A stretch of 15,948 nucleotides of DNA from CAZHGD01 sp964531735 (lineage in GTDB: Bacteria > Armatimonadota > UBA10988): the NCBI GenBank assembly GCA_964531735.1, contig CAZHGD010000173.1, forward strand, positions 1 through 15,948. Reading direction: 5' to 3'. The position numbers and the translations under genes are program-made. Numbering within the stretch: position 1 is the first letter of the stretch; each line of letters starts with the position of its first letter. Below are positions 7,138 through 14,769 of the stretch, in pieces. The notes under the pieces were generated by a model that saw only the letters and a list, made by a program, of their open reading frames with translations, was not told the origin of the DNA and made no database searches.

Positions 7138-10100
7138 ATGTCGATGTGGTTGCCTGCCGCGCTGTTGCCCGCCCTGCTCACCGCGCCCGAGGCCGAGACG
7201 CCCTACCAGCCGGCCACCGCGGCCGAAGCGCAGGGCTGGCACGCGGTGGCGCCGGACCCGGGCCAGCCGCCGACGCATCTGCGCTCCGAGCGCGCCGGGG
7301 CGACGTTGCGCTTCACACTCGAACTGCCCCGGCCAACCCGCCTGGCAGTCAGCCCTCGCTGGGCGGAGCATGGGCAGCAGTTGCCGGCCACGCGCTTCCC
7401 GGCCCAGGTGCCGTGGTTCACCATCGAGCAGTCTTGGCCGATGGCCACGCCGTTCCCGCGCTCGCTGGTGACCTTTCCCCATGCCGTGCAGCGCCGCTAC
7501 GGCCCGGACGTCCTGGACGTCGTCGGTGACCGGCTGTTCTTCACCGCGCCGGACACGGGGCGGATCGGCGTCGTGCAGCTCTCGCGCGAGACCGTCGTCC
7601 AGGTCATCGAGGTGGATGGCTACCCGGCGGATCTGGTGGCCGACGCGGCCTCAGGCCGGGTCTATGTGGCCGATGCCGCCCGTGACCGCGTGCTGGTGTA
7701 CGACGCCGCGACCGGTGCGCTCACCGCGCAGTGCCCGGTGCCGGCGCTGCCACGGTCGTTGGCGCTCCATGGCGGCCGGCTCTACGTGGCGGCCATGACC
7801 GGCCGTCAGGTGGTAGTGCTGAACGCCGCCGACCTGTCGGTGCAGCAATGCCTGCCACTGCCGTTCGTGCCGCAGCACTTGGCCGTCATCGACGGCGTGT
7901 TGCGCGTCTGGCCGCTGCCCGGCACGTTCGACCCGGTCAGTCTGACCGAGCATCCCGCCGACCGGCTGGCCTACTGGCCGGCGCACCGTTTCCCCGCCGG
8001 CTTCGAGACGGCACCGACGCGGTTCGAGTCGCTGGCGCGGACCGCCACCGGCACGCTGAGCATCGTGGCCCGGATGAACCACCCGGACACCATGCACGTG
8101 CAGACGCCGCAAGTCCGGCTGGGCAAGGGGCCGCGTCCGAACACTTGGACCGCCGCCTTCCCGGCCACCGAGCCCGCCGCCGCGCCGGTGACCATCGACT
8201 TTGGCGCGCTGCTGGCGCCACCTGAGGCGCTGGCCCGCGTCCCGGCCGGCCTGCCCGCGACCAACTTCCCCGGGCCTTACGCCGGCGTGGCCGGCAAGCT
8301 CTACTTCGCCGTGCCCGCGGCGGGCAGACTCGGGGTCTTGCCGCTGAGTTCGGCCGGTCGTCTTGACGCTCTGGCGCCGGGTGGTTACCTGGCCGATGTG
8401 GTCTCGTTCAGCGGGCTCGTGCTGGGCAAGTACCTCGATTGCCAGTTGTCCTACCTCGAAAGCCTGGGCGCGGGCGCGTTGGCCAGCCAGGGCCGTAAGC
8501 CGCCGGCGCCGAAGGTGTACGTGGCCGACACCACCGGCCACCGCGTGCTGGTCATCGACCCGGCCGCGGACCGGGTCGTGCGCGAGATTGCGGTCGGCCG
8601 CGAGCCGGTCAAGCTCAGCCTCTACGGCCTCGACCTGTTCGTGGCCTGTCGCGGCGGACGCGAGGTGGCGGTCATCGACATCACCACCGACCAGGTGGTC
8701 CGGCGCCTGCCGTTGCCGGCCGAACCGGCGTGGGTCGACGTAGCCAAGCTCCAGCCGGAGTACAACGCCTCGGAGTTCCCGCCACCGGCCGAGCGCGACG
8801 AATCGCCGCTGCGCCTGCTGCTGCACTACCAGCCGCTCGCGTTCGACCTGGCCGACCTCAAGCCGGTCGCGGCCCGGCCGCTCGAACTGGCCGAGTGCGT
8901 GCTCTACCGGCGGCGGAGTGAGGTCACCGTGCTCGGCTCTCAGCCGGTGCGCGTCTTGGCGGACAACCTGCACACGCTTCGGTTCGGCACCGAGCGCCAC
9001 CTGGACCTGAGTGCCGTGACCGACCCGCGCTACCTGCCCGAGCCGGCCCGGCTGCGGCCGGGTGATACGCCTGGCACCATCACGCTCCGCGTGGATGGCG
9101 GACCGGCTCACGACTGGAGCCGCGAGGTGTGGCTGGAGCCCACGACGCGGCAGTTCACCGTGCGCGGCAGCGAGGACCACCGGCGGCAGAACGCTCCCGT
9201 GTTCGACCTGCCGGCCGGCCGGCACGTGCTGGAGGTCACCGCGTACAACGCCTACGCGCAACTGGCTGGCCTCGACCTGGAGCGGCGCCTGCCGGCTGCC
9301 GTGGCCGCCGAGCTGCGGCCGTTGCCGGAGGCACAGCACGCGGCGGTCAAACTCAGCGGCTACGGCGGCGTGTTCGCCGCCGGCGAGCCGCCGCGCTTCC
9401 GCCTCGACGTGACCGGCGCCGGTGACCAACCGTTGCGGGTGTCCTGGGCAGCGCGCCACCCGATGGACGGCGAGCGCGACCAGGGCACTGCCGAACTGCG
9501 CCCGAGCAGCGGACGCGCGCAATGCGAACTGGCACCTAGACTCAGAGGCACTGGCGTCTACGAGTTGCGTGTGACCTTGACCTCGTCGGCCGGCCGTCTG
9601 GATCTGCGGCGCGTCTTCCTGCGCCTGCCCGAGTTGAGCCGGCCACGCTTGCTCTACCGGGCGGCCGACCGCGAGGCCATCGCGCAGCGTGTGCGGCAAC
9701 ATGCCGTGCTGTTCCGCCGCTACCGCGCCTGGCTGGAACGCCATGCGGCCGACGAAGGCTTCCTGCCGACCAACCTGACCGGCTCCGGCCAGGAGACCAA
9801 GCTGGCGCTGCAACGCTGGCGGGCTCTGGCCGCGCTGTTCTGCGAGGTGTTCCAGCCCGCGCCGGAGCGCCCGCTGCTGGCGCGGCTCAAGCCGGCCATC
9901 AAGGGCCATGCCAGCGGCGGCTGGACACCGTTCCAAGGCGACTACCAGTTCGGCAGCGCGCTGGCCATGCTGTGGGAGCTGGTGGCGGTGTTGGAGCCGC
10001 AGAGCGAACCCGAGTTGCAGACGGCCCTCGGCGCGGCGCTGCTCGACGAGCGGCTGTTGCCCGAGACGCTGGCGGCGGTGCAGACGCCGCTGACGCCGGC

Positions 10101-11742
10101 GGCCCGCGCGGCGCTGGCCTGGCACGCGGTGGGCCAGGACAACTACCTGCGCTACTGGCGCGCCCACCAGGGCAGCCTGGGCGGCATGTTGTGGCAAGGC
10201 CAGCGGAGCTGGTGCGCCTGCTCCATCCACTCGGTGGCGCGCAACCAGGTCTTGTTGAGCAACGCCCTGGCCGACCGCCGCCTGGTGGACCAGGGGCACT
10301 GGCCGGGCTTCTTCACCCACCTCAACTACACCTTGCCCATCGAGGACAAGGACAAGGTCATCACGCCGGGCGGCGCGCACGGGCCGAACCCGGTGATGGA
10401 CATGGTCATCACCAGTCTGATCCGGCATCCGCTGGAGCAGCACAAGAACGGCTTCAATGAGGTCCTGGCCAAGCTGGACGGGCCGCTGCCCGACGAGACG
10501 GCCGCGGTGGATGCCTTGCTGGGCCAAGGCGCCAACGGTCTGGTGCCGCTGGCGCTGGCGCTGGGCTGGTACGACCCGGCCGCGCCTGCCGTGAGTTGGC
10601 CCGAGATCCCGCGCGGGCTCTACTTCGACGGTGAAGGCGCCGTGGCCATGCGCTCGGAGCATGGGCCCGACCTGACCGAGGTGTACTTCGTCAGTGGTGT
10701 GCGGGACGTGTCTTACCGCACGCAGCCGAATCACCTGCAGGTGTTCAAGGCCGGCCGGATGCTGCTGGGCACCGCGGCCATGGCCTATGACCATGGCACG
10801 CCGACGCCGTCCTGGGCGAACAGCGTCATCGTGGGCGACCAGATCCCGGCCGAATGGCTGGCCGGCACCGGCTATGCTCGCGGGCGCGAACGCCGCGTCA
10901 TCGCGCGCTCCGACCCCTACGTCCTGCCGCAGATCGCGCGTGAGCAACGCCGCAGCGGCATCACGCCGCAGACCGTCGGCTCCTGGTTCGTCGGCGGGCA
11001 CGCAGGGCCGGGCGTGTTCGACCTGGTGCTGCACTCGCACACGCGGCACCCGTTTGTGGAGCAAGGCGCGATTCGGGCCTGGCAGACGCGGCCGGAGTTC
11101 GACTACGCCTGCGGCGACAGCACCAACGCGCAGCCGGTGGAGCAGGTCGAGGAGCTGTACCGGCAGGTGGTCTACCTGCGGCCCGACCTGCTGGTGGTGT
11201 TCGACCGCGGGCAACTGGCGCCGAACGTGCCGAACCGGTGGGTGGCCTCGGTCGGGCCACGGTTGGAGTTGGCGCGTGACGGCTTCACGGTGGTCAACAA
11301 GGAGGCCTGGCTGGCGGCCCGCGTGCTCCAGCCGGCGGCGCCGGTACTGACCAGCAACCGTTTCCGCACGCTGGGCTACGACGGCGGGCCGATCAAGCTG
11401 GACCAGAAGCTGCTGTCCATCGCCACCGCGCAACCGGTCACCGCGCCGCGCTATCTGGTGGTCATGCGCCTGGGCACGGGTGCTCCACAGCCGGTGGCCG
11501 CCGAACTGATCGAGCGCGACGGGCTGGTCGGTGCCCGCCTGATGGAGCGCGGCCGGCCGGTCGAGGTCTTGTTCAGACCGACGGGCCAGCCCGGCGGCGA
11601 GGTCCGCCTCGGCGACCGGCGCTGGGAGCTGCCCCGCGGGGTCGACTACACACTCCGGCACTGGCAGGGCGACGCGCGGTACGAACGCTGGCTCAAGGAG
11701 CCCGGCTTCCGCGAGTTCCTGCCACCGGCCGACCGGCGGTAG
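7138..11742 (+). CDS. Secreted beta-propeller plus heparinase II/III-like multidomain protein
   Basis: 1534 aa from ATG 7138. That start places a signal peptide first (MSMWLPAALLPALLTAPEA) and has GGAG 8 bases upstream; the ATG at 7003 would add 45 residues lacking signal character. Domains seen: YVTN/NHL-like propeller blades at about 121-261 (VYVADAARDRVLVYDAATG type) and again at 381-538 (VYVADTTGHRVLVIDPAADR); beta-sandwich regions at about 540-834 including an Ig-like stretch after 741; a helical toroid-like region from RPRLLYRAADREAI (835) to about 1155; and a C-terminal beta module from 1162 with SYRTQPNHLQVFKAGRMLLG at 1192-1211, which matches the heparinase II/III C-terminal pattern (an NH pair followed by a phenylalanine and a glycine-rich strand). 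The family eliminates uronic-acid-containing polysaccharides outside the cell. Catalytic residues cannot be fully assigned, so it could be a binding-only relative. Its codon use matches the high-G+C neighbours. Confidence 0.82.
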   Translation: MSMWLPAALLPALLTAPEAETPYQPATAAEAQGWHAVAPDPGQPPTHLRSERAGATLRFTLELPRPTRLAVSPRWAEHGQQLPATRFPAQVPWFTIEQSWPMATPFPRSLVTFPHAVQRRYGPDVLDVVGDRLFFTAPDTGRIGVVQLSRETVVQVIEVDGYPADLVADAASGRVYVADAARDRVLVYDAATGALTAQCPVPALPRSLALHGGRLYVAAMTGRQVVVLNAADLSVQQCLPLPFVPQHLAVIDGVLRVWPLPGTFDPVSLTEHPADRLAYWPAHRFPAGFETAPTRFESLARTATGTLSIVARMNHPDTMHVQTPQVRLGKGPRPNTWTAAFPATEPAAAPVTIDFGALLAPPEALARVPAGLPATNFPGPYAGVAGKLYFAVPAAGRLGVLPLSSAGRLDALAPGGYLADVVSFSGLVLGKYLDCQLSYLESLGAGALASQGRKPPAPKVYVADTTGHRVLVIDPAADRVVREIAVGREPVKLSLYGLDLFVACRGGREVAVIDITTDQVVRRLPLPAEPAWVDVAKLQPEYNASEFPPPAERDESPLRLLLHYQPLAFDLADLKPVAARPLELAECVLYRRRSEVTVLGSQPVRVLADNLHTLRFGTERHLDLSAVTDPRYLPEPARLRPGDTPGTITLRVDGGPAHDWSREVWLEPTTRQFTVRGSEDHRRQNAPVFDLPAGRHVLEVTAYNAYAQLAGLDLERRLPAAVAAELRPLPEAQHAAVKLSGYGGVFAAGEPPRFRLDVTGAGDQPLRVSWAARHPMDGERDQGTAELRPSSGRAQCELAPRLRGTGVYELRVTLTSSAGRLDLRRVFLRLPELSRPRLLYRAADREAIAQRVRQHAVLFRRYRAWLERHAADEGFLPTNLTGSGQETKLALQRWRALAALFCEVFQPAPERPLLARLKPAIKGHASGGWTPFQGDYQFGSALAMLWELVAVLEPQSEPELQTALGAALLDERLLPETLAAVQTPLTPAARAALAWHAVGQDNYLRYWRAHQGSLGGMLWQGQRSWCACSIHSVARNQVLLSNALADRRLVDQGHWPGFFTHLNYTLPIEDKDKVITPGGAHGPNPVMDMVITSLIRHPLEQHKNGFNEVLAKLDGPLPDETAAVDALLGQGANGLVPLALALGWYDPAAPAVSWPEIPRGLYFDGEGAVAMRSEHGPDLTEVYFVSGVRDVSYRTQPNHLQVFKAGRMLLGTAAMAYDHGTPTPSWANSVIVGDQIPAEWLAGTGYARGRERRVIARSDPYVLPQIAREQRRSGITPQTVGSWFVGGHAGPGVFDLVLHSHTRHPFVEQGAIRAWQTRPEFDYACGDSTNAQPVEQVEELYRQVVYLRPDLLVVFDRGQLAPNVPNRWVASVGPRLELARDGFTVVNKEAWLAARVLQPAAPVLTSNRFRTLGYDGGPIKLDQKLLSIATAQPVTAPRYLVVMRLGTGAPQPVAAELIERDGLVGARLMERGRPVEVLFRPTGQPGGEVRLGDRRWELPRGVDYTLRHWQGDARYERWLKEPGFREFLPPADRR

Positions 11743-11873
11743 GCGGTGGAGTCGGTTGCTTGGCGCCGAGGCGTCTGTGCCGCGCAGCCCCCATCCGGTG
11801 CAGGTGGCAAGTATCCTGGCATTACGGCGCGATCACCGGGCCAAGCGGATCGGTCAGCACCCTCAAGAACCCA

Positions 11874-11903
11874 TTGCGCGCACTACTCCGCCTCCTGTAG
11901 AAT
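11874..11903 (+). promoter_or_regulatory. Candidate promoter for the cysteine-rich TPR-like gene
   Basis: TTGCGC (3 of 6 matches to the -35 consensus) and TAGAAT (5 of 6 to the -10 consensus) are separated by 18 bases, in a locally less GC-rich stretch. The implied leader to the GTG at 12037 is about 125 bases, which is long. Treat this as weak. Confidence 0.25.
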
Positions 11904-12023
11904 TACCCAGGCTCCAGGCGGTAGCGGCGGATGGACGCCTGTGCCGAGTCTACTGAGTCGGCGTCCCGTCGCCCGACAAAGAGGCGGCAGCGCGGCGCCA
12001 TGATTCGGCTGGCTGACACACAC

Positions 12024-12028
12024 GGAGG
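12024..12028 (+). promoter_or_regulatory. Ribosome binding site for a GTG start
   Basis: GGAGG followed by AAA, 8 bases before GTG at 12037. It supports a non-ATG start and argues that this low-G+C gene is really translated. Confidence 0.65.
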
Positions 12029-12036
12029 AAAGACAA

Positions 12037-12744
12037 GTGGCGGATCATCACGAGGGCAACGCCCAGAAACAGGCTCTTGATGCACTGAATGGACAGCGCT
12101 ACGAAGATGCTGCAATCATGTTCCATCAACTGTATCAGTGCGAAGAAGAAGACAGTGATCGGCACCTTACCCACGCCTGCGTTGCGATCTGGATGGGCGT
12201 ACAGCGGTACTGTGACAGGGCGGGGCAGCTACACATTTGTGCAGAAACCGGAATGATGGACTCGGCATACGCGCGAGAGCTACTCGTTGGGTGCCTGTTT
12301 CGGTTGCGGCAGGCGTCACCTCGGTGCGCATGTGCTCTCTCGGAGCGCATCTGCGAGACGGTAGAGCACGTCGAGGAACTACTGCGCCACCTGGTTGAAG
12401 CCAAACAGTCCACCTATGCGATGCCCTGGCATGCCAACGTGCTGCGTGGCATGGGCCGTTGCGAGGAGTGTTCGGGGTTGATTTCTCGCGCATTGTCAGA
12501 CTCCGCGCTCCCTGAGTCTGTGGCAAAGCAACTGCGGGGCTGTCGCAGCAACGTAGCGCAGTACAACACCGACATTGACAGAGCCTGCGTACACGTTGCG
12601 CAGGCGTTTCCGGCTCTCGTCATGATCGATCAGGCGTCGGCGGCATCGCTGCAGGCTACAGCCCAGTCAATCTGGAGGTGTGTGTGTGTCGACCAACAGC
12701 CCGAGACAGGAGCCCGGCGGCACTGGTGGCGGTTCTGGAAGTAG
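12037..12744 (+). CDS. Unrecognised cysteine-rich helical (TPR-like) protein in a low-G+C island
   Basis: 235 aa from a GTG start with a strong GGAGG 8 bases upstream. I do not recognise a named family. The first ~90 residues look like helical hairpins of tetratricopeptide type (ALDALNGQRYEDAAIMFHQL, then an HACVAIWMGVQRY helix). Fourteen cysteines (35, 48, 59, 68, 86, 97, 99, 106, 142, 145, 169, 184, 215, 217) make up about 6% of the chain, including CEEC at 142-145 that could hold a metal. There is no signal peptide or membrane segment, so it is presumably cytosolic. It ends in WWRFWK, an aromatic/basic tail. Hand-counted G+C of sampled lines is about 52-57%, against about 70% in flanking genes, and codon choice is unlike its neighbours: signs of recent acquisition. 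It may be translationally linked to the small overlapping frame at its 3' end. A scaffold or adaptor role is a guess from the repeat-like helices. Confidence 0.7.
   Translation: MADHHEGNAQKQALDALNGQRYEDAAIMFHQLYQCEEEDSDRHLTHACVAIWMGVQRYCDRAGQLHICAETGMMDSAYARELLVGCLFRLRQASPRCACALSERICETVEHVEELLRHLVEAKQSTYAMPWHANVLRGMGRCEECSGLISRALSDSALPESVAKQLRGCRSNVAQYNTDIDRACVHVAQAFPALVMIDQASAASLQATAQSIWRCVCVDQQPETGARRHWWRFWK
12674..12678 (+). promoter_or_regulatory. Internal ribosome binding site near the end of the TPR-like gene
   Basis: GGAGG lies inside the 3' end of the TPR-like gene, 7 bases before an out-of-frame GTG at 12686. The spacing is ideal for starting the overlapping small frame. Confidence 0.4.
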
Positions 12745-12904
12745 ACCGATCCACGCTTCGAACATGATGCGGCGGCCCGCCGCGAGTCGCCGCGCGGTCC
12801 GGCCGAACGTCGCGCGCCCGTGGGTAGTCCGGTGGGTAGGGGCAAGCACGAGCGCTGAACGACTGGATCGACGGCGGCGCCGAAGGCATAGAGGCGGCGG
12901 GTAA
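12686..12904 (+). pseudogene. Overlapping small ORF, possible truncated start of a downstream gene
   Basis: The frame begins with GTG at 12686 inside the TPR-like gene, in the +1 register, 7 bases after GGAGG. The first ~25 residues (STNSPRQEPGGTGGGSGSRP) look like a natural disordered N-terminus with mixed codon use. From about 12765 the base composition jumps to ~78% G+C, and the translation becomes an Arg-rich string (RRPAASRRAVRPNVARP, then RRRRRRHRGGG), typical of non-coding high-G+C DNA. It stops at 12904, within the loop of a hairpin. I read it as the start of a formerly coupled second gene cut off at an insertion or deletion junction. It could instead be a chance frame of 72 codons. 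Function is unknown. Confidence 0.3.
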
Positions 12905-12912
12905 GCCGCCTC
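12891..12912. terminator. Hairpin, possible terminator of the TPR-like gene
   Basis: GAGGCGGC and GCCGCCTC form a perfect 8-bp stem with a GGGTAA loop. No T-run follows on either strand, so it is at best an atypical intrinsic terminator, placed where convergent transcripts should end. Confidence 0.4.
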
Positions 12913-13075
12913 TCCCCAGCCACCGGGTGCTTGCGGTAGCTACTGCCAATCGCTGAGACCTGTCGACGCAAGCGTGATCCATCGTCGGTTGCGCTCGTCG
13001 ACCGTGCCGCAGATCCGGAGTTCGCGGGTCCTCTGAGCGCTGCGCCCGTGCACCCAACCGGCTGTGCGGCCAGGG

Positions 13076-13101
13076 CGGGGCGGCCCCAGAGGGCCGCCCC
13101 G
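13076..13101. terminator. Strong GC hairpin, likely terminator of the methyltransferase gene
   Basis: A perfect 11-bp stem (CGGGGCGGCCC with GGGCCGCCCCG) closes a CAGA tetraloop. It lies about 50 bases beyond the stop of the minus-strand methyltransferase gene. No T-tract follows on either strand, as is often so in high-G+C bacteria. It may serve both convergent transcripts. Confidence 0.5.
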
Positions 13102-13151
13102 ACAAGACACTGTTGGGCGTAGCGCGTGCTGGGATGCCCGCCGCCCCGCGG

Positions 13152-13862
13152 CTACTTGCGGATCTCGACCCACCAGTCCGACGGTGTCAGCGCCGGCAGC
13201 AGGCGGCAGCGGATACCCGCGGCTTGGGCGTCGGTGACCAGCGACTCCGGCATGGTCACGTGCGCCTGCGGGTTCTGCGCGCGCTTGGTGGCAGCCCAGG
13301 CGTTGAGTTCGGCCAGTTGCTCGGGGCTCAGCAAGCGGGAGAAGCCACCGCCGAGATAGCCCACGCCGCCCGGCTTGAGGATGCGGTCGGCTTCCTTGAG
13401 GCCGGCCAGCTTGTCGGGCCAGAAGAAGATGGAGTTGCGGCTGACCACCAGGTCGGCGAAGCCGTCGCGGAGCGGCAGGTTCTGGGCGTCGCCCTCGACC
13501 GCCCGCAGCCGCCCGGTCAAGCCGGCTTCGTCGGCGAGCAGATTGCACAGGCGCACGGCCACCGGGTCGATGTCCACCACGTAGGCGGTCAGCCGGCTGG
13601 CCTTGACCAGCTCCATGGCCAGTTGCCCCGAGCCACCGCCGAGATCGACGCAGACGCCTTCGCGGACACCATAGTCCATCAGGATCTGCCTGGCCAAGGC
13701 GGGGAACACCGGGCCGAAGCGCTTGGTAGCGGTCTGGTAGTACGGGTACTTCGCGATCAGCGACTGCTTGTAGGCCTCCCGATGGTCGTCGGCCGGCGAA
13801 CGGGCTGCGAGCAGGAGTAGGAGCGAGAGCAGGACACCTCGACACGGTGACAGCGAGCGCAT
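13152..13862 (-). CDS. Class I SAM-dependent methyltransferase with N-terminal signal peptide
   Basis: 236 aa from ATG 13860-13862, chosen because GGAG (13870-13873) sits 7 bases upstream; the in-frame ATG at 13907 would add 15 residues with no ribosome site. The methyltransferase fold is clear: motif I VCVDLGGGSGQLAMEL (70-85), acidic motif II VVDIDP (95-100), GDAQNLPL (124-131) and ADLVVSRNSIFFWPD (136-150), and the post-motif ILKPGGVGYLGGG (161-173), as in UbiE-like Methyltransf_11 enzymes. Unusually, residues 1-25 read as a signal peptide (MRSLSPCRG, then LLLSLLLLLAARS-type core), giving a predicted mature start near ADDHREAY. Such enzymes use cytosolic S-adenosylmethionine, so an exported form is odd; the segment could instead anchor the protein with the catalytic domain inside. 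Substrate is unknown. It is convergent with the TPR-like gene and codirectional with the kinase-like gene. Confidence 0.82.
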   Translation of the reverse strand: MRSLSPCRGVLLSLLLLLAARSPADDHREAYKQSLIAKYPYYQTATKRFGPVFPALARQILMDYGVREGVCVDLGGGSGQLAMELVKASRLTAYVVDIDPVAVRLCNLLADEAGLTGRLRAVEGDAQNLPLRDGFADLVVSRNSIFFWPDKLAGLKEADRILKPGGVGYLGGGFSRLLSPEQLAELNAWAATKRAQNPQAHVTMPESLVTDAQAAGIRCRLLPALTPSDWWVEIRK

Positions 13863-13869
13863 GGACGGT

Positions 13870-13873
13870 CTCC
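13870..13873 (-). promoter_or_regulatory. Ribosome binding site fixing the methyltransferase start
   Basis: GGAG on the minus strand lies 7 bases before ATG 13862. It supports the 236-residue form, which begins exactly at the signal-peptide-like segment. Confidence 0.6.
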
Positions 13874-13983
13874 GGTCAAGGCCGTGAAACCCCAACCGCC
13901 GCTCCATGGTAGCGCCGCCGCCGCGACCGATGTCGTCCTACTCCAGCCGCAATTAGGGCCGCGTTTCGTACGCGCCGGAGCGC

Positions 13984-14631
13984 CTACACGGCGACTTTCT
14001 GGGCCAGGGCCTGGCGCACGAAGCTGAGCATCAGGTCGGCCAGGTCGTCGAGCGGCAAGCGGCTGGAATCGACGCAGAGGTCGTAGTTGGCCGCGTCGCG
14101 CCAGTCGGCGCCGGTCATCTCGGACACGTAACGGCGGCGGGCGCGGTCGGAATCCTCAATCAGTTGCCGCGCGGCGCCTTCGTTGGCGGCGCCATAGAGC
14201 TCCATGACCCGAGCGACGCGGAAATCGAGCGGGGCATGGACGAACAGGTCGAGCCGGCGCGGACTGGGCGGCAGCGAGCAGAAGCCGGCGCGCCCGATGA
14301 TCACGCAGTCGGTTTCGGCGGCGATCTCGCCCAGGATCCGCGCTTCGGTGGTGAAGATGCGGTGGTCGGTGAGGACCGGCAGCGGCGGGGGGATGTAGGC
14401 GACGTCGGGCGAGCCGGAGCCGAACGCGTCGAGCATGCGTTCCCAGAACGAGCGCAGGCGTTCCTCGCGCGAGGCGAGTTGGTCCTCGGCCAGATTGAGC
14501 TCGGCAGCGGCGCGGGCCAGCACCTCGCGGTCCACGTAGCGGAAGCCCAGCGCACTGGCCAGCTTCTGGCCCAGGTACGAACCGCCACTTCCGAGCTGGC
14601 GGGAGATGGTGATGGTTGCCGTGCCGCTCAT
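13984..14631 (-). CDS. Cytidylate kinase-like family protein
   Basis: 215 aa, the usual length of the cytidylate-kinase-like group (Pfam PF13189), which is distinct from housekeeping Cmk. ITISRQLGSGGSYLGQKLA at 7-25 is its characteristic modified P-loop; the family typically keeps this SRQ-GSGG form. RYVDREVL (31-38), IIGRAGFCSL (111-120), DLFVHAPLDFRVARV (128-142), the Arg-rich lid DSDRARRRYVSEM (160-172) and NYDLCVDSSRL (182-192) follow in the expected order. ATG 14631 has GGAG at 14639-14642, 7 bases upstream, and a plausible promoter at 14673-14702. Members are cytosolic and are presumed to bind ATP and phosphorylate a nucleotide or related small molecule, though few have been tested. It diverges from the secreted carbohydrate-binding gene and lies about 120 bases upstream of the methyltransferase gene on the same strand. 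Confidence 0.88.
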   Translation of the reverse strand: MSGTATITISRQLGSGGSYLGQKLASALGFRYVDREVLARAAAELNLAEDQLASREERLRSFWERMLDAFGSGSPDVAYIPPPLPVLTDHRIFTTEARILGEIAAETDCVIIGRAGFCSLPPSPRRLDLFVHAPLDFRVARVMELYGAANEGAARQLIEDSDRARRRYVSEMTGADWRDAANYDLCVDSSRLPLDDLADLMLSFVRQALAQKVAV

Positions 14632-14672
14632 GGTCTTGCTCCGTCTCGGGCCGGTCGGTGACCCGCAGTGCC

Positions 14673-14702
14673 ATTGTACTCAACCGCAACGGGTGCTCGC
14701 CA
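14673..14702 (-). promoter_or_regulatory. Candidate promoter for the cytidylate-kinase-like gene
   Basis: On the minus strand TGGCGA (3 of 6 to -35) is followed after 18 bases by TACAAT (5 of 6 to -10), the most AT-rich spot in this 138-base divergent region. The start would lie about 35 bases upstream of the ATG at 14631. Confidence 0.35.
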
Positions 14703-14769
14703 CTGCCGGCGGGCGAAGGCGGAAGGTGCCCGCGCCCGAGGGCGGAACCCGCTGGCCAGGAGAGCCGCC

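Larger units (their letters stand above)
11743..12036. other. Intergenic stretch before the low-G+C gene
   Basis: 294 bases with no convincing gene. Short open frames at 11746-12003 and 11756-11956 lack ribosome sites and protein-like composition. A weak sigma-70-like promoter candidate lies at 11874-11903. GAGTC occurs twice 4 bases apart near 11945-11958. No clear terminator with a T-run follows the stop at 11742. Confidence 0.5.
12745..13151. other. Gene-poor stretch with two hairpins
   Basis: About 400 bases between the TPR-like gene and the methyltransferase stop, converging from both sides. Apart from the overlapping small frame to 12904 and the two inverted repeats listed separately, I see no gene, tRNA or repeat array. 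Composition is high G+C, like the chromosome background. Confidence 0.6.

Noticed and set aside
7651..11661. 1336-codon minus-strand open frame
   Set aside because: Antisense shadow of the propeller/heparinase-like gene. Its translation is rich in Arg, Gln, His and Gly with no domain pattern, and it has no ribosome site.
11746..12003. Short plus-strand frames before the TPR-like gene
   Set aside because: No ribosome site, no protein-like composition, and they end before the clearly initiated GTG gene.
12656..13105. 149-codon minus-strand frame in the gene-poor stretch
   Set aside because: Arg/Pro/Ala-rich, no ribosome site, crosses both hairpins and the end of the TPR-like gene on the opposite strand.
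13113..13820. 235-codon plus-strand frame
   Set aside because: Antisense shadow of the methyltransferase gene, which carries intact SAM-binding motifs.
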